DNA of 64,000 nt from Microbacterium sp. KUDC0406 (GCF_021582875.1 NZ_CP091138.1:2356001-2420000), one strand, 5' to 3'. Counted from the stretch's first letter, positions 28,175 to 38,148 are shown. A program made the numbers and translations. The notes: generated by a model not told the origin, from the letters alone.

Positions 28175-29970
28175 ATGACTTCCCCTGCCCCCGCGAAGAG
28201 CGCCACGCCCCCGGCATCCGCTCTCCACGACGCCGAGCGAGAGCGCCTCGACAGCGCGATCCGCGATCTGCAGGCGGGCTCGCGCACCTGGGCGAGCCTG
28301 ACGATCGCACAGCGGGTGACCCTGCTGCGCGCGGTGCGGACCAGCACGGCGGCGAACATCGAGGACTGGGCGCAGACGGCCGCGGAATCGAAGGGTCTGA
28401 ATGCCGCGCACCCGCTGCGCGGCGAGGAGTGGCTGAGCGGTCCGTACAGCGTGCTCGGCGCGCTGGATGCGTACATCGACACGCTCACGAAGATGGCCGA
28501 GGGTCGCGGAGCACTCGACGGCATCCGGCTGAGCCGTGCGCCGGGCGGACGCGTCGCGGTGGACGCGTTCCCGCTGACCGGCAGCGACCGAATCCTGCTC
28601 AAGGGCTTCACGGGGCAGGTCTGGCTCGAACCCGGCATCACCCCGAACACCGCGCGCCGCGATGCCGGCCTCGGCCAGCTCTCCCCCGGCGAGAACGGCG
28701 GAGTCGGCCTGGTGCTCGGAGCCGGCAACATCACCTCGATCCCCGTGCTCGACGTGATGTACGAGCTGCTCGCGCACAACCGCGTCGCGCTGCTGAAGGT
28801 CAACCCCACCCAGGATGCGATGGTGCCGGTGTTCGAACGGGCGCTGGCGCCCCTGGTCGAACCGGGGCTGCTGCGCATCGTCAGCGGCGGGCCGGCGGTC
28901 GGCGCCTACCTCACCGGTCACGACGACCTGGTGCACGTGCACATCACCGGCTCGGCGGCGACGTTCGACGCGATCGTGTGGGGCCCTTCGACCGGCTCAG
29001 GAGCCCAGAAGGCAGCCGCCAAGCGCCGCCGCCGCGAGAACCGCCCGCAGCTGACGAAGCCGATCACCGCCGAGCTCGGCGGCGTCTCGCCGATCATCGT
29101 GGTGCCCGGCGAATGGTCCGACGCCGACATCACGTTCCAGGCCGAGCACGTCGCGACGATGCGCCTGCAGAACTGCGGGCACAACTGCATCGCCGGTCAG
29201 GTCGTGCTGATGTCGGCCGACTGGCCCCAGAAGGAGCAGTTCCGCGCCGCGCTGCGCCGCGCGTACGCCGCGGCTCCCGATCGTCCGATCTGGTACCCGA
29301 ACTCGGATGTCCGGATGTCGCAGGCCGCAGGTGACTACCCCGACGCGCTGCAGCTCGCCGACCGTCTGCTGGTCGAGATCGGCGCGGACGACGACGCGAG
29401 GGCGCTGGAGAACACCGAGTACTTCGCGCCCGTGCTGGGCGTGGAGGAGCTGCCCGGACTGGGTCAGGAGTTCCTCGACGGCGCGATCGCGCACGCGAAC
29501 GAGAGGCTGCAGGGCACACTTGGCGCGAACGTGATCATCGACCTGGCGACCGAGAAGGGTCTCGGCAGCGGGTTCGGCCGTGCGATCGCCGCGCTGCACT
29601 ACGGTTCGATCGCCGTGAACACCTGGACAGCTTTCGGGTTCATCACCCCGACCATGACCTGGGCGCGTTCCCCGGCAACACGATCCAGGACGTCGGCAGC
29701 GGCCTCGGCGTGGTGCACAACGCACTGCTGCTCGACGGTGTGGAGCGCTCGGTGGTACGAGGACCGTTCCGTCCGTTCCCCCGGTCGTTGGCTCCGATGC
29801 GTACGAGCTCTGGGTCCCTGAGCCTATCGAAGGGCACGATCCTGCCGAAGCCGCCGTGGTTCGTCTCGGCCCGCACGGCCGCGACCGTGAGCGAGGGCCT
29901 GACCCGCTTCCGCGCCGAGGGCGGCATCGGCACCCTCGTGAAGACGCTGCTCGCGGCGCTGCGCGCCTGA
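28175..29970 (+). CDS. Aldehyde dehydrogenase family protein (apparent -1 frameshift at 29661)
   Basis: About 598 residues, NAD(P)-dependent ALDH superfamily. Cofactor motif GLVLGAGNITSIP, TGSAATFDAIVWG and the catalytic Cys region NCGHNCIAGQ are present. At GGG 29661-29663 one G appears lost. The next frame then gives the expected GAFPGNTIQDVG...VHNALLLDGVERSVVRGPFRPFP and LPKPPWFV end. Two stretches are read from type-2 repeats: GPSTGSG (28,984-29,001) and GSLSLSKG (29,812-29,834). Start at 28175 has AAGGAG six bases upstream. Substrate unknown. It is longer than classical ALDH (~500). Confidence 0.87.
28984..29001. repeat. Type-2 repeat arm inside the aldehyde dehydrogenase gene
   Basis: CCCTTCGACCGGCTCAGG, read in frame as PSTGS(G). 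It lies between the conserved TGSAATFDAIVWG segment and the KPITAELGG segment, where homologues are usually shorter. Confidence 0.7.
29812..29834. repeat. Second type-2 repeat arm inside the aldehyde dehydrogenase gene
   Basis: GGTCCCTGAGCCTATCGAAG, read in frame as GSLSLSKG just before the LPKPPWFV terminal segment. Confidence 0.7.
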
Positions 29971-29988
29971 CGGCTTCCCTTCCCTGGT

Positions 29989-30275
29989 CGTTGAACTCCT
30001 CAGGTCTGCTGACAGCGTTTCGTCTCGCTCCGCTCGCTCAACGACCAAGACAACGGCGAGCCCTCCAGGTCGTTGAGCGAGCGACGAAGGAGCGAGACGA
30101 AACGCCGTGACGTGCCTGCCGGACGCAGCGCGCTCAACGACCAAGACAACGGCGAGCCCTCCAGGTCGTTGAGCGAGCGACGAAGGAGCGAGACGAAACG
30201 CCGTGACGTGCCTGCCGGACGCAGTGCGTTTCGTCTCTGCGTTTCGACTCGCCTACGGCTCGCTCAACGACCAGA
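29989..30275. repeat. Type-1 repeat cluster with a 96-bp tandem duplication
   Basis: Five or more type-1 arms in both orientations fill the gap between the aldehyde dehydrogenase and prolyl aminopeptidase genes. Within it, 30035-30128 and 30131-30224 are identical direct copies (94 bp, period 96) containing one full arm pair plus the loop GCCGTGACGTGCCTGCCGGA. The right end reaches the stop codon of the aminopeptidase gene. No other gene seen. Confidence 0.9.
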
Positions 30276-31238
30276 GATCGGGCGGAACGCGTCGGTCGCG
30301 GCGCGCAGCGCCGCGGCGATGCCGGGCTCGGAGGCCGAATGGCCGGCGTCGTCGACCACGACGAACTCCGCCTCGGGCCAGGCGGTGTGCAGATCCCAGG
30401 CGGTCATCATCGGCGTGCACACGTCGTGCCGTCCCTGCACGATCACGGCCGGGATGTGCCGGATGACGTCGACACCGTCGATCAGCTGCCCCTCCCGCAT
30501 CCACCCGCCGTGCAGGAAGTAGTGGTTCTCGATCCGTGCGAACGCGGTCGCGTGCGCCGCCTCGGTGGCGGACGCGATCTGCGCGGCATCCGGACGCAGC
30601 GTGACGGTCGACGCCTCCCATCGCGTCCATGCGATCGCCGCGGGGACGTGCACCGCGGGATCGGGGTCGCTGAGCCGCCGGTGGTACGCCTCGATCAGTC
30701 TGTTGCGCTCGAGCACTGGGATCGGCGCGAGGTAGTCCTCCCACAGGTCGGGGAACAGCGCCGATGCGCCGCCCTCGTAGAACCACTCCAGCTCGTGCCT
30801 GCGCAGCGTGAAGATGCCGCGCAGCACCAGCTCGGTCACCGAGTCCGGATGCGTCTGCGCGTAGGCCAGTGCGAGGGTGCTGCCCCAGGATCCGCCGAAC
30901 ACCTGCCATGCCGTGATGCCGAGGTTGCGTCGCAGCAGCTCGATGTCGGCGACAAGATGCCAGGTGGTGTTGAACCGCAGGTCGGCAGCCGGATCGCTCA
31001 CGTGCGGAGTGCTCCTGCCGCATCCGCGCTGGTCGAACAGCACGATGCGGTAGACCTCGGGGTCGAAGAACCGCCGGTGCCAGGCGGCGGTGCCGCCACC
31101 GGGCCCGCCGTGCAGGAACACGACCGGCTTGCCGTCGGGGTTGCCGCTCTGCTCCCAGTGGACACGGTTGCCGTCGCCGACGATGAGCTCGCCGGTCTCG
31201 TACGGTTCGATCGGCGGATACAGCACGTCCAGATCCAT
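30264..31238 (-). CDS. pip: Prolyl aminopeptidase (proline iminopeptidase, S33)
   Basis: 324 residues. Removes N-terminal proline from peptides. The S33 pattern is complete: oxyanion loop FLHGGPGGG, FDQRGCGRS, nucleophile Ser in VFGGSWGSTLALAYAQTHP, Asp in VQGRHDVCTP and His in DDAGHSASEPG. No signal peptide, so cytoplasmic. Starts with ATG after a GGGGTGAA stretch. The gene ends inside the repeat cluster. Confidence 0.96.
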   Translation of the reverse strand: MDLDVLYPPIEPYETGELIVGDGNRVHWEQSGNPDGKPVVFLHGGPGGGTAAWHRRFFDPEVYRIVLFDQRGCGRSTPHVSDPAADLRFNTTWHLVADIELLRRNLGITAWQVFGGSWGSTLALAYAQTHPDSVTELVLRGIFTLRRHELEWFYEGGASALFPDLWEDYLAPIPVLERNRLIEAYHRRLSDPDPAVHVPAAIAWTRWEASTVTLRPDAAQIASATEAAHATAFARIENHYFLHGGWMREGQLIDGVDVIRHIPAVIVQGRHDVCTPMMTAWDLHTAWPEAEFVVVDDAGHSASEPGIAAALRAATDAFRPISGR

Positions 31239-31288
31239 TCTTCACCCCCGGTCGTGCGGACTGCGTTCCCCTTCAACCTAGCCGGATG

Positions 31289-32164
31289 CTACAGCTGGTT
31301 CCCCGGCACCGAGAAGGTGTCGCAGACGCCGAGTCCGTTCTTGTACCCGTTCGCGAACCAGTACTGTCGCTGCTCGCTCGATCCGTGCGTCCAGCTCTCG
31401 GGGTTGACGAAGCCGGACTGCTGCTGGATGTGATCGTCACCGACCGTGAACGCCGCGTTCAGCGCGTCCTTCACCTGCGCGTCGGTGGGCTTCTCGAGAT
31501 ACGGGTTCCCGTTCTTGTCCTTCTGCTCGGTGACATCGCCCAGCCAGGCCCCCGCGTAGCAGTCGGCCTGCAGTTCGGTGCGCACTCCGTTGCTGGTGGG
31601 CCCCGTGCCGTTGTCGGGGTGTCTGTCCATCGTCCCGGTGATGTTCTGGATGTGGTGCCCCCACTCGTGCCCGACGATGTACAGCTGCGCGAGGCCGTCG
31701 GCGGAGGCGCCGAACTGCTGCCGCATCAGCTGGAAGAACGTCGGGTCGATGTACACGCCCTGCTCGGGCGGGCAGTAGAACGGCCCCACCGCATTCGAGG
31801 CGGTGCCGCACTGGGTGGGCGTCTGGCCGTCGACGACCGTCAGGGTGGGCTCGACGTAGCCCTCGACGTGCTGCGCCCAGTAGTCGTTGAGCACAACCTC
31901 GGCCCCGGCCATGCGGCAGTCGTCGCGGGTGTTCGCGTCTTCTCCGGTGTCGCAGTCGCTCAGGGTGCCGTCGCCGGCGGCGGGCTGCTGCGAGCCCTGG
32001 TCGAGCCCGCCGACCAGACCCGAGAGATCGATGCCGAAGAGCGGACCGGCGAGCAGTGCCAGGATGCCGATGATGCCCACGGCCCCGCCGCCGGCGATCG
32101 CCGTCGTGCGCCCCCGGCGACGCGTCTTGTTGCCGGAGATGTCGGCATCCGGATTGAACGTCAT
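31289..32164 (-). CDS. ypfJ: Neutral zinc metallopeptidase (YpfJ family)
   Basis: 291 residues. Short basic N-terminus, one membrane helix (about 27-47), then an extracytoplasmic domain with zinc motif VGHEWGHHIQ and downstream ELQADCYAGAW supplying the third ligand. Four Cys outside the motif suggest disulfides on the outer face. Family members are membrane-anchored, of unknown substrate. The 40 bp after the start toward mdh are the shared divergent promoter region. Confidence 0.93.
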   Translation of the reverse strand: MTFNPDADISGNKTRRRGRTTAIAGGGAVGIIGILALLAGPLFGIDLSGLVGGLDQGSQQPAAGDGTLSDCDTGEDANTRDDCRMAGAEVVLNDYWAQHVEGYVEPTLTVVDGQTPTQCGTASNAVGPFYCPPEQGVYIDPTFFQLMRQQFGASADGLAQLYIVGHEWGHHIQNITGTMDRHPDNGTGPTSNGVRTELQADCYAGAWLGDVTEQKDKNGNPYLEKPTDAQVKDALNAAFTVGDDHIQQQSGFVNPESWTHGSSEQRQYWFANGYKNGLGVCDTFSVPGNQL

Positions 32165-32216
32165 GCAGAAAAGGTACCCCGCGCAGCGGGCTGCGCACAC
32201 GGCATAGGCTCGGTTC

Positions 32217-33202
<986 letters not shown>

Positions 33203-33254
33203 GCAGGCATCCGCTTCCGCGCGAGTCGGGCAGAATAGAGGAGGAGGTACGGCG

Positions 33255-33725
33255 ATGGATGACGTGATGAACACCCCGGAACGCCCCGCGGCGATCGAGG
33301 ACGCACTGACCAGCCCGCTGAACCTGCCGCACGTGGCCGCGCAGTGCCCGAAGTGCTTCACCGAGCTGCAGCAGAACGACAACTGGTGGTCGGCCCGCCC
33401 CGACGGCGCACGTCTGGTCGGTCTCGTCGTCAGCCGCGAGGGCATGCCCTCGGTGGTCGGGCAGCGTGACGACCTCACCCGCTTCGGGGTGCCGATCGAG
33501 GGGTTCCGGCATCCGGCCCCCGAGATCCTGGAGAGCTGGGGCGATCGCCTCGCGCGTCTCATCGACACCCTCCGCCCGGGCGATGTGCTCGTGGTCGCGA
33601 CCATCCACGCACTGGGCCGCGACATCGACGAGGAGACCCGCACGGTCGCCGAGCTGCGCCGCCGCGGCATCATGGTCAAGGTGCTGAACCATCACGCGCG
33701 GCATCTCGCCGACGCCGGTCGCTGA
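33255..33725 (+). CDS. Resolvase-like (serine recombinase N-terminal) domain protein without DNA-binding domain
   Basis: 156 residues. The C-terminal half, [36 protein letters not shown], closely resembles the E-helix part of serine-recombinase catalytic domains. The N-terminal half has [24 protein letters not shown], where a catalytic Ser would sit, and a CPKC pair earlier. There is no C-terminal HTH or Recombinase domain, so it is not a full integrase. Ribosome-binding GAGGAGG is 7 bases upstream. Activity doubtful; possible domesticated regulator. Confidence 0.7.
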   Translation: MDDVMNTPERPAAIEDALTSPLNLPHVAAQCPKCFTELQQNDNWWSARPDGARLVGLVVSREGMPSVVGQRDDLTRFGVPIEGFRHPAPEILESWGDRLARLIDTLRPGDVLVVATIHALGRDIDEETRTVAELRRRGIMVKVLNHHARHLADAGR

Positions 33726-33737
33726 GCACCGCGCAGA

Positions 33738-34389
33738 TCAGCCGTTCGCGGCGAAGAGTTCTTCGCGCAGCGACGGCGGATGCTCCGCGCTGAAGTACGA
33801 CGCCGCGACGAACTCGTCGAACAGCGCGCACATCATATTCTCGAGCTCGCCCAGCGGCGTGGACAAGCGCACCACCAGCATCTGCTTGGTGCCGGGAACG
33901 GGAATCCAGTAGTCGGCGACCAGCCGCAGGGTGCCGTCGGCCTCGCTGCCGTCCTGGACGGGCTCGACGCGGTGCGTGCGCAGCGCCTGAGCGGAGGGCC
34001 CGCGCACCTCGACCATCGAGGCGTGCGCGACCGGGTCGATCCGCTTCAGCCCCTCGGCCAGCACGGCCAGCACCTTCTGCGGTGACGTGCCGATCGCGGG
34101 ACTCATCCGCAGGTCGGCCGGCTCGAAGACGAGCAGTGTCACCGGCAGCGGCGTGCCGGCGACGATCTCGGTCGCGAACATGATCGCGCGCACGTCGCCC
34201 TGCGCGCCGGCCGCGACGGCCTCCTCGAGCTGACGACGCACCCGCGCACGCTCCGCGGCGCGGTCGTCGGCAGCGCCGACGGCGTCCTTCGCGATCCGGC
34301 GGACGGATGCCGCCGGTGGCATCCTCACTGGAGAGGTCGACCGAGAACCAGCGCCCTGGCAGGCGGAAGCGCAGCTCGGGGCGGCTCAC
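33738..34389 (-). CDS. T7SS-cassette accessory protein A (apparent +1 frameshift at 34305-34316)
   Basis: About 216 residues once corrected. The GTG start at 34389 overlaps the lipoprotein stop (GTGA). N-terminus SRPELRFRLPGRWFSVDL reads in one frame to GGATGCCGCCGG. The remainder (SVRRIAKDAVGAADDRAAER...) reads in the next, so one base is probably inserted. No signal or membrane segment. It shares spaced features with the protein at 38796-39377: an N-terminal GRWFSVDL / PGWSRYFVDD strand, central TPLPV / APLPM, YWIPVPG / YGIPLPIPG, and a C-terminal beta-strand plus FDEFV-like helix. I infer a paralogous family linked to the secretion cassettes, perhaps chaperones or immunity proteins. Last gene of the long minus-strand block. 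Confidence 0.65.
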
Positions 34390-34883
34390 TCCGGCGCCGT
34401 CCAGGCGCCGTAACGGAACTTCATGTCCGCCACGCTGACACCCCCTTGGCCGGCGTTCGTGACGGTGAGAGGGGCGAGCTCCGCGGCCGCCGCCCGGAGG
34501 TCGACGGGATCCTCCTCGTCGGCTGTTGTGACGCCGGCGACCAGCTTGATGGTCCCCGGTTCCCACGGCAGGGTCAGCCAGATCGTCTCGATGACGGCAT
34601 CCAGCTCATCACTCGTGAACGGCTCCGCAGAGTCAGTGACGAGGCCGACGCTCAGCCGATATCCGAACCCGTCTCGCGATCGCTGCAGCTGATCCACCTC
34701 AACGACCCGCGGCACAGCTTCTGTCACGGCAGTCGATACGTCGCCGTAGTCCACAGTGGTCTCCTCTGTATCGCTGCCCGGTTCCGGAGCACCGCACCCG
34801 ACCAGCCCGCCACCGAGCAATATGCCGGTGAGCGTCACGGCGAGCAGACGCCGCCTTCCCTTGGCCCATCGCTTCAAGGTCAT
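34386..34883 (-). CDS. Lipoprotein, candidate immunity to the adjacent hydrolase effector
   Basis: 165 residues. Basic N-terminus, hydrophobic core and lipobox LVGC (Cys about 29), so exported and lipid-anchored. The mature part is acidic with no recognised domain (TTVDYGDVSTAVTEAVPRVVEV... WLTLPWEPGTIKLV). The start overlaps the stop of the hydrolase effector gene by ATGA-type coupling. In staphylococcal T7SS the lipase TslA is neutralised by the lipoprotein TilA; the same logic may apply here. That is inference by context. Confidence 0.75.
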   Translation of the reverse strand: MTLKRWAKGRRRLLAVTLTGILLGGGLVGCGAPEPGSDTEETTVDYGDVSTAVTEAVPRVVEVDQLQRSRDGFGYRLSVGLVTDSAEPFTSDELDAVIETIWLTLPWEPGTIKLVAGVTTADEEDPVDLRAAAAELAPLTVTNAGQGGVSVADMKFRYGAWTAPE

Positions 34884-36445
34884 TCGCTCCAGTGGTAGTA
34901 CGAGATGTCCGTGTACCCATCATTGTTGAAGAAATTCGCGAGGTCGGGATGCTTCGCCTGGATCTCTGCAAGATGCTGCTGATAGGTGGCGGAGTATTTG
35001 ACGGCCTTGTGCGCGCCGACGTCCACGCCGAGGACCGGATCCGGGTTCGGCGGATCCACCCGGATCGACGTCCAGTTCGACCCGTGGTCGACGCTGTCGA
35101 AGTCGCCGGCGATGGCATCCAGCCTCGGAACCGGGTCGCCGTTGTGCTGCACCGAGACGACGTCGATGCTGTCCGGGATGGGCATGTGGTCGATCGGCGC
35201 ACCCGCGGCGACGACCGCCTGCCAGTTGTAGTCGGAGTTGTACGCGGCGAGGTGGCCGGCCATGATGCCGCCCTGGCTGAACCCGACGAGCATCACCGGG
35301 TCGTTCGGCCCGATCCCCTCCTGCGCCATCGCATCCAGCACCGCACGTTCGTACTGGGTCTGCAGCGCGGGCGTGAGCATCAGCGCGAGGTTGCTGTCGA
35401 GGTCGTTCACAGCGCCCTTGTCGCCGAAACGCGAAAGCCACTCCTGCGTGCTCGGCAGAGTCACGGTGTAGTACCAGCCGTCGGGACCGAGCACCTTCGT
35501 GATCTTCACGACGCTCTCGTCCTCCAGCCCGAGCTCGTCGACCTCTCCGGCGCCATCGAGGACGTTCCGCAGGCTCGGATCGTCGGGGATGTCCTTGACC
35601 TTCGTCTTCGCGTACGGGTCGGTCTCGCTCACTTTCGGCGTGTCCTTCAGCACGTCGGACAGCACGCTCCAGATGAGGAAGGCGGCGAGGACGCCGGCGA
35701 TCACCGCGCCGATGATGAGACCGATCGTGCCGAACAGCGCCCCGATCGCGACGATGAGCAGCAGCACGACGAGCGCCCCCAGGATCGCGACGATCGTGTC
35801 GGCGATCTTCTTGAACAGGTCGACGACGTCCTGCAGGAAGTCGTCGATCCAGTCGGCGATGCCGGCGAGGAAGTCCCCGATGTCGGAGAAGAAGTCACCG
35901 ACCTTGTCCCAGAAGCCCTCGTTCGTGGAGTCGATCGCGGCGTCGATCCGGCGGATGGCCGTCTCGGCGGCGTCGTTCATGGCCTCGCGCGCCGCCTCGA
36001 TCCGCGCGCGGGCGGACCCCACCGCGGCGAGGGCGTCGTCTGCGGCGCGCTGCGCACCGGGGACCTGGTCGGTGAGCGACGGGGACGGATCGTCCGCGGC
36101 GCTCACCCGGTCGTTGAGATCCTCGAGAGCGCGGTCGGCGCGGCCCTGCGCGACCAGCGCGTCGTCGAGGTCCCCCTGCGCGGTGTCGGCGTCCGAGTGC
36201 GCCGCGGTGAGCGCGACGGCGTACTCGGTGATCGCGTCGGCAGTGCCCTTGTAGCGCGGATGGATCCGCTCCAGGTCCGAGGAGATCTGCTCGTTCTGCT
36301 CGTAGAGAGCCTGGACGGCCTTCCCCTCGTCGTCCTGCACGATGCCGCGCAGCTCCTGGATGACGGTGAGGATGACCTCCGCCGAGGTGACCAGGCCGGC
36401 GGCGCGGGAGGTCAGCTCGGCCGGCCGGCCGGGGAGGACGCTCAT
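34880..36445 (-). CDS. Putative T7SS effector: helical secretion-signal domain, membrane segment, alpha/beta-hydrolase domain
   Basis: 521 residues in three parts. Residues 1-200 are helical and Ala/Asp-rich, opening MSVLPGRPAELTSRAAGL like actinobacterial T7SS-signal (WXG/LXG-like) domains. Residues about 213-262 are strongly hydrophobic, two helices. Residues 300-521 form an alpha/beta-hydrolase with nucleophile elbow VMLVGFSQGG (Ser390), HNGDPVPRLD (Asp437 as acid) and GAHKAV (His479). It is probably a lipase or esterase. The start is 3 bp after a WXG100-like gene, its presumed secretion partner, and the stop couples to a lipoprotein gene. Confidence 0.82.
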   Translation of the reverse strand: MSVLPGRPAELTSRAAGLVTSAEVILTVIQELRGIVQDDEGKAVQALYEQNEQISSDLERIHPRYKGTADAITEYAVALTAAHSDADTAQGDLDDALVAQGRADRALEDLNDRVSAADDPSPSLTDQVPGAQRAADDALAAVGSARARIEAAREAMNDAAETAIRRIDAAIDSTNEGFWDKVGDFFSDIGDFLAGIADWIDDFLQDVVDLFKKIADTIVAILGALVVLLLIVAIGALFGTIGLIIGAVIAGVLAAFLIWSVLSDVLKDTPKVSETDPYAKTKVKDIPDDPSLRNVLDGAGEVDELGLEDESVVKITKVLGPDGWYYTVTLPSTQEWLSRFGDKGAVNDLDSNLALMLTPALQTQYERAVLDAMAQEGIGPNDPVMLVGFSQGGIMAGHLAAYNSDYNWQAVVAAGAPIDHMPIPDSIDVVSVQHNGDPVPRLDAIAGDFDSVDHGSNWTSIRVDPPNPDPVLGVDVGAHKAVKYSATYQQHLAEIQAKHPDLANFFNNDGYTDISYYHWSE

Positions 36446-36448
36446 GAT

Positions 36449-36730
36449 CTAGCTCTCCCCGTCCTGTGCCATCTCCGCGTCCAGGTCGCGGAACGTGTCG
36501 ACGATCGCCTGCATGAAGTCGGCCTGCGAGCGCAGGTTGTCGCGCAGCTCCTCGCGCGCGATGTCCCACTTGCCGCCGAAGTCCTCGATCTTGTCCGCGA
36601 GGCCTCCGTGGCCGGTGAGACCGCCGAGATCGTCCGCGAACTCCTCCGCCTCGTCGAAGGTGGTCGCGAGACCCTTGGCGGTGTGCGCAGTCGATTCCAG
36701 CCGTCCGAGGTCCATCCTGACGTCGGTCAT
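36449..36730 (-). CDS. WXG100-like partner protein, cassette A
   Basis: 93 residues, two helices broken by a turn (DLGGLTGHGGLADKIEDFGGKWDIAREEL). Size, charge and position just before a large effector-like gene match WXG100 or Lap-type helical partners. The motif around the turn is GKWDIA rather than a strict WxG. It resembles the 111-residue gene at 41140-41475 in the other cassette (both have DFxxxW followed by a Leu-rich helix). ATG overlaps the stop of the 53-residue upstream frame (ATGA). Confidence 0.78.
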   Translation of the reverse strand: MTDVRMDLGRLESTAHTAKGLATTFDEAEEFADDLGGLTGHGGLADKIEDFGGKWDIAREELRDNLRSQADFMQAIVDTFRDLDAEMAQDGES

Positions 36731-36888
36731 GCCTCTGCTCCGTCTCGGTCGACGGGGCGGCGCAGCAGCTCGCCCAGAGCGGCGTCGGCCGCACGCACCT
36801 CGGCGCGCAGCGCCGCAGCATCCTCCGGTGAGGCGGGCACCCGCACGCGCAGCCCGTCGAGCGCTGCCCTCAGCCTGCGGTCCGGCAT
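36727..36888 (-). CDS. Small 53-residue protein coupled to the WXG100 partner
   Basis: Short frame MPDRRLRAALDGLRVRVPAS... ending in ...VDRDGAEA. It has a strong GAGGGGGAG site before its ATG and its stop overlaps the next start as ATGA. Predicted amphipathic helix rich in Arg/Ala/Leu; no known domain. Good ribosome site plus coupling argue for a real gene. No counterpart is seen in cassette B. Confidence 0.6.
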   Translation of the reverse strand: MPDRRLRAALDGLRVRVPASPEDAAALRAEVRAADAALGELLRRPVDRDGAEA

Positions 36889-36912
36889 GATGCTCCCCCT
36901 CGGATGCGACGA

Positions 36913-36942
36913 AGCGGCCGGCGCCCATCAGCACCGACCGCT
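36913..36942 (-). terminator. Hairpin between esx copy 1 and the downstream cassette genes
   Basis: On the minus strand AGCGGTCGG pairs with CCGGCCGCT over nine positions with one G-T. It sits 20 bp after the esx stop. It may be a partial terminator that lets the small secreted protein be made in excess over the effector. Confidence 0.45.
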
Positions 36943-36961
36943 CCGCGGAAACATATGCGGC

Positions 36962-37249
36962 TCAGCTGCCGGCGAGCTGCTGGTCCAGGTCCTGGATCGC
37001 ACGCATCATGCCCAGCAGCGACTCGGACATGTCGTTGATACCGTCCACAGCCTGCTTCAGACCCGTCGTCAGCTCACCGTAGCCCTCACCGAACTTGCCC
37101 GACGCGTGCTGCGTCTTGAAGTCCTCACCCAGCAGGTTGTCCACCTGCCCCTTCAGAGTGTCCAGCTGACCCTGAATGTCATCACGAGCCTGCGACAGCG
37201 ACGACGCCACCTGCTCCATCTCCGCATAAGACGCACCGAAATCGGCCAT
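36962..37249 (-). CDS. WXG100/Esx-family secreted protein, copy 1
   Basis: 95 residues starting MADFGASYAEMEQVASSL, with GGAGG 8 bases before the ATG. Helix-turn-helix of Esx type. The turn region is GEDFKTQHASGKFGEGY, so the WxG Trp is replaced, as in many Microbacteriaceae relatives. No signal peptide. Identical in DNA and protein to copy 2 at 41584-41871. Presumed substrate, and possibly structural co-secreted partner, of the FtsK-type ATPase encoded upstream. Confidence 0.9.
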   Translation of the reverse strand: MADFGASYAEMEQVASSLSQARDDIQGQLDTLKGQVDNLLGEDFKTQHASGKFGEGYGELTTGLKQAVDGINDMSESLLGMMRAIQDLDQQLAGS

Positions 37250-37303
37250 CGTCAACACCTCCAGTAAACGGTTGGACCGGACCACCCCGGCCCGACACCA
37301 ACA

Positions 37304-37309
37304 ACCCTA
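37304..37309 (-). promoter_or_regulatory. Possible -10 element for esx copy 1
   Basis: TAGGGT on the minus strand within the duplicated leader, 55 bp before the ATG. No convincing -35 box. The same hexamer stands at 41926-41931 before copy 2. Weak support. Confidence 0.25.
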
Positions 37310-37366
37310 CGAGACCCCGCAAGAAACCGTCCATGGGCACAACTACCCATACGACGCCGCCGCAGG

Positions 37367-38148
37367 CTACTGCCGGACACCCGTCCTCCGCGACACCTCA
37401 GGAGCCATCGTCAACCCCAGCTCGCCCGGCGCGCACGCGTCCGCCCGGTGCGCGGCATCCGCGTCGATCAGCCCGCGCGAGAGGAGCAGCGCGATCGCCG
37501 CACCTCGTCGCTCCGAGATCTCCGCAACGAGATCCGCGGGCGCTTCGCGCACGCCCTGCCGCACATTGTCGACCTCGTTCTGCGGTCCTCCGGGCTTGAC
37601 CGGCCCCCTGACGATCATCACGACGTGCAGCACGATGTCCGCCACGATCACCGCCATCCAGAACGCGTCCGCCCCGGTCAGCAGGGTGCTCCCGGCTGTT
37701 CCGGCGATGACCAGCGACACGATGCCGGGAATGATGTGAAGAAGCGCCAGCGTGAGCACCGACCCCGGGACGTCGCTCGCGGGTGCCGGCGCTCCTGGAT
37801 CAGACCGTACAGCGAGACCAGAAGTGCGAGCGCCGTGAGGACTCCGGCCGGGACGATCGGCAGATCGAATCGTGCGCCCTGCGTCCAGGCCCAGCGGATC
37901 ATCATGGCCGCGCCCACCAGCGGCCCGGCGATCGAGAACAGATACGCGAGCGATTGCAGACAGCTGCCCGCCGTGATCTTCGTGTACTCGTCCTTGACGG
38001 CCTCCTCCGGCGCGAGCACCGCCAGATCCCTGACCACGGTGGGAGCGACGATGAACGAGCGGAGCTCCAGTCGCCACCAGTCCGTCGGCGTCCACTCCTG
38101 GGCTCCTTCGATCAGCGGCTCCAATGGCCGATGACTCACAGGTGCCAC
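37367..38148 (-). CDS. Multi-pass membrane protein, end of cassette B (apparent -1 frameshift near 37785)
   Basis: About 260 residues. N-terminal part MAPVSHRPLEPLIEGAQEW...LYGLIQER in one frame; C-terminal part (APASDVPGSVLTLALLHIIPG...) in another. They join at GGGTGCCGGCGC, where one base seems missing. Four or five hydrophobic helices, a cytoplasmic Trp-rich N-terminus (WTPTDWWRLELRSF) and a polar C-terminal tail. No family recognised. It lies between the accessory genes and the leader of esx copy 1; its stop is 17 bp from the repeat edge. May be an immunity or docking protein (inference). Confidence 0.68.

Larger units (their letters stand above)
36958..37350. repeat. 393-bp exact direct repeat, copy 1 (esx gene plus leader)
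   Basis: Every base from 36958 to 37350 is identical to 41580-41972. The unit contains the whole esx gene and its 101-bp upstream leader, nothing else. Flanking bases differ at once on both sides. No terminal inverted repeats, transposase or target duplication were seen. Confidence 0.97.

Noticed and set aside
30035..30224. Possible CRISPR-like array
   Set aside because: Only two long identical units with no spacers, and the units are the dispersed palindromic repeat; no cas genes.
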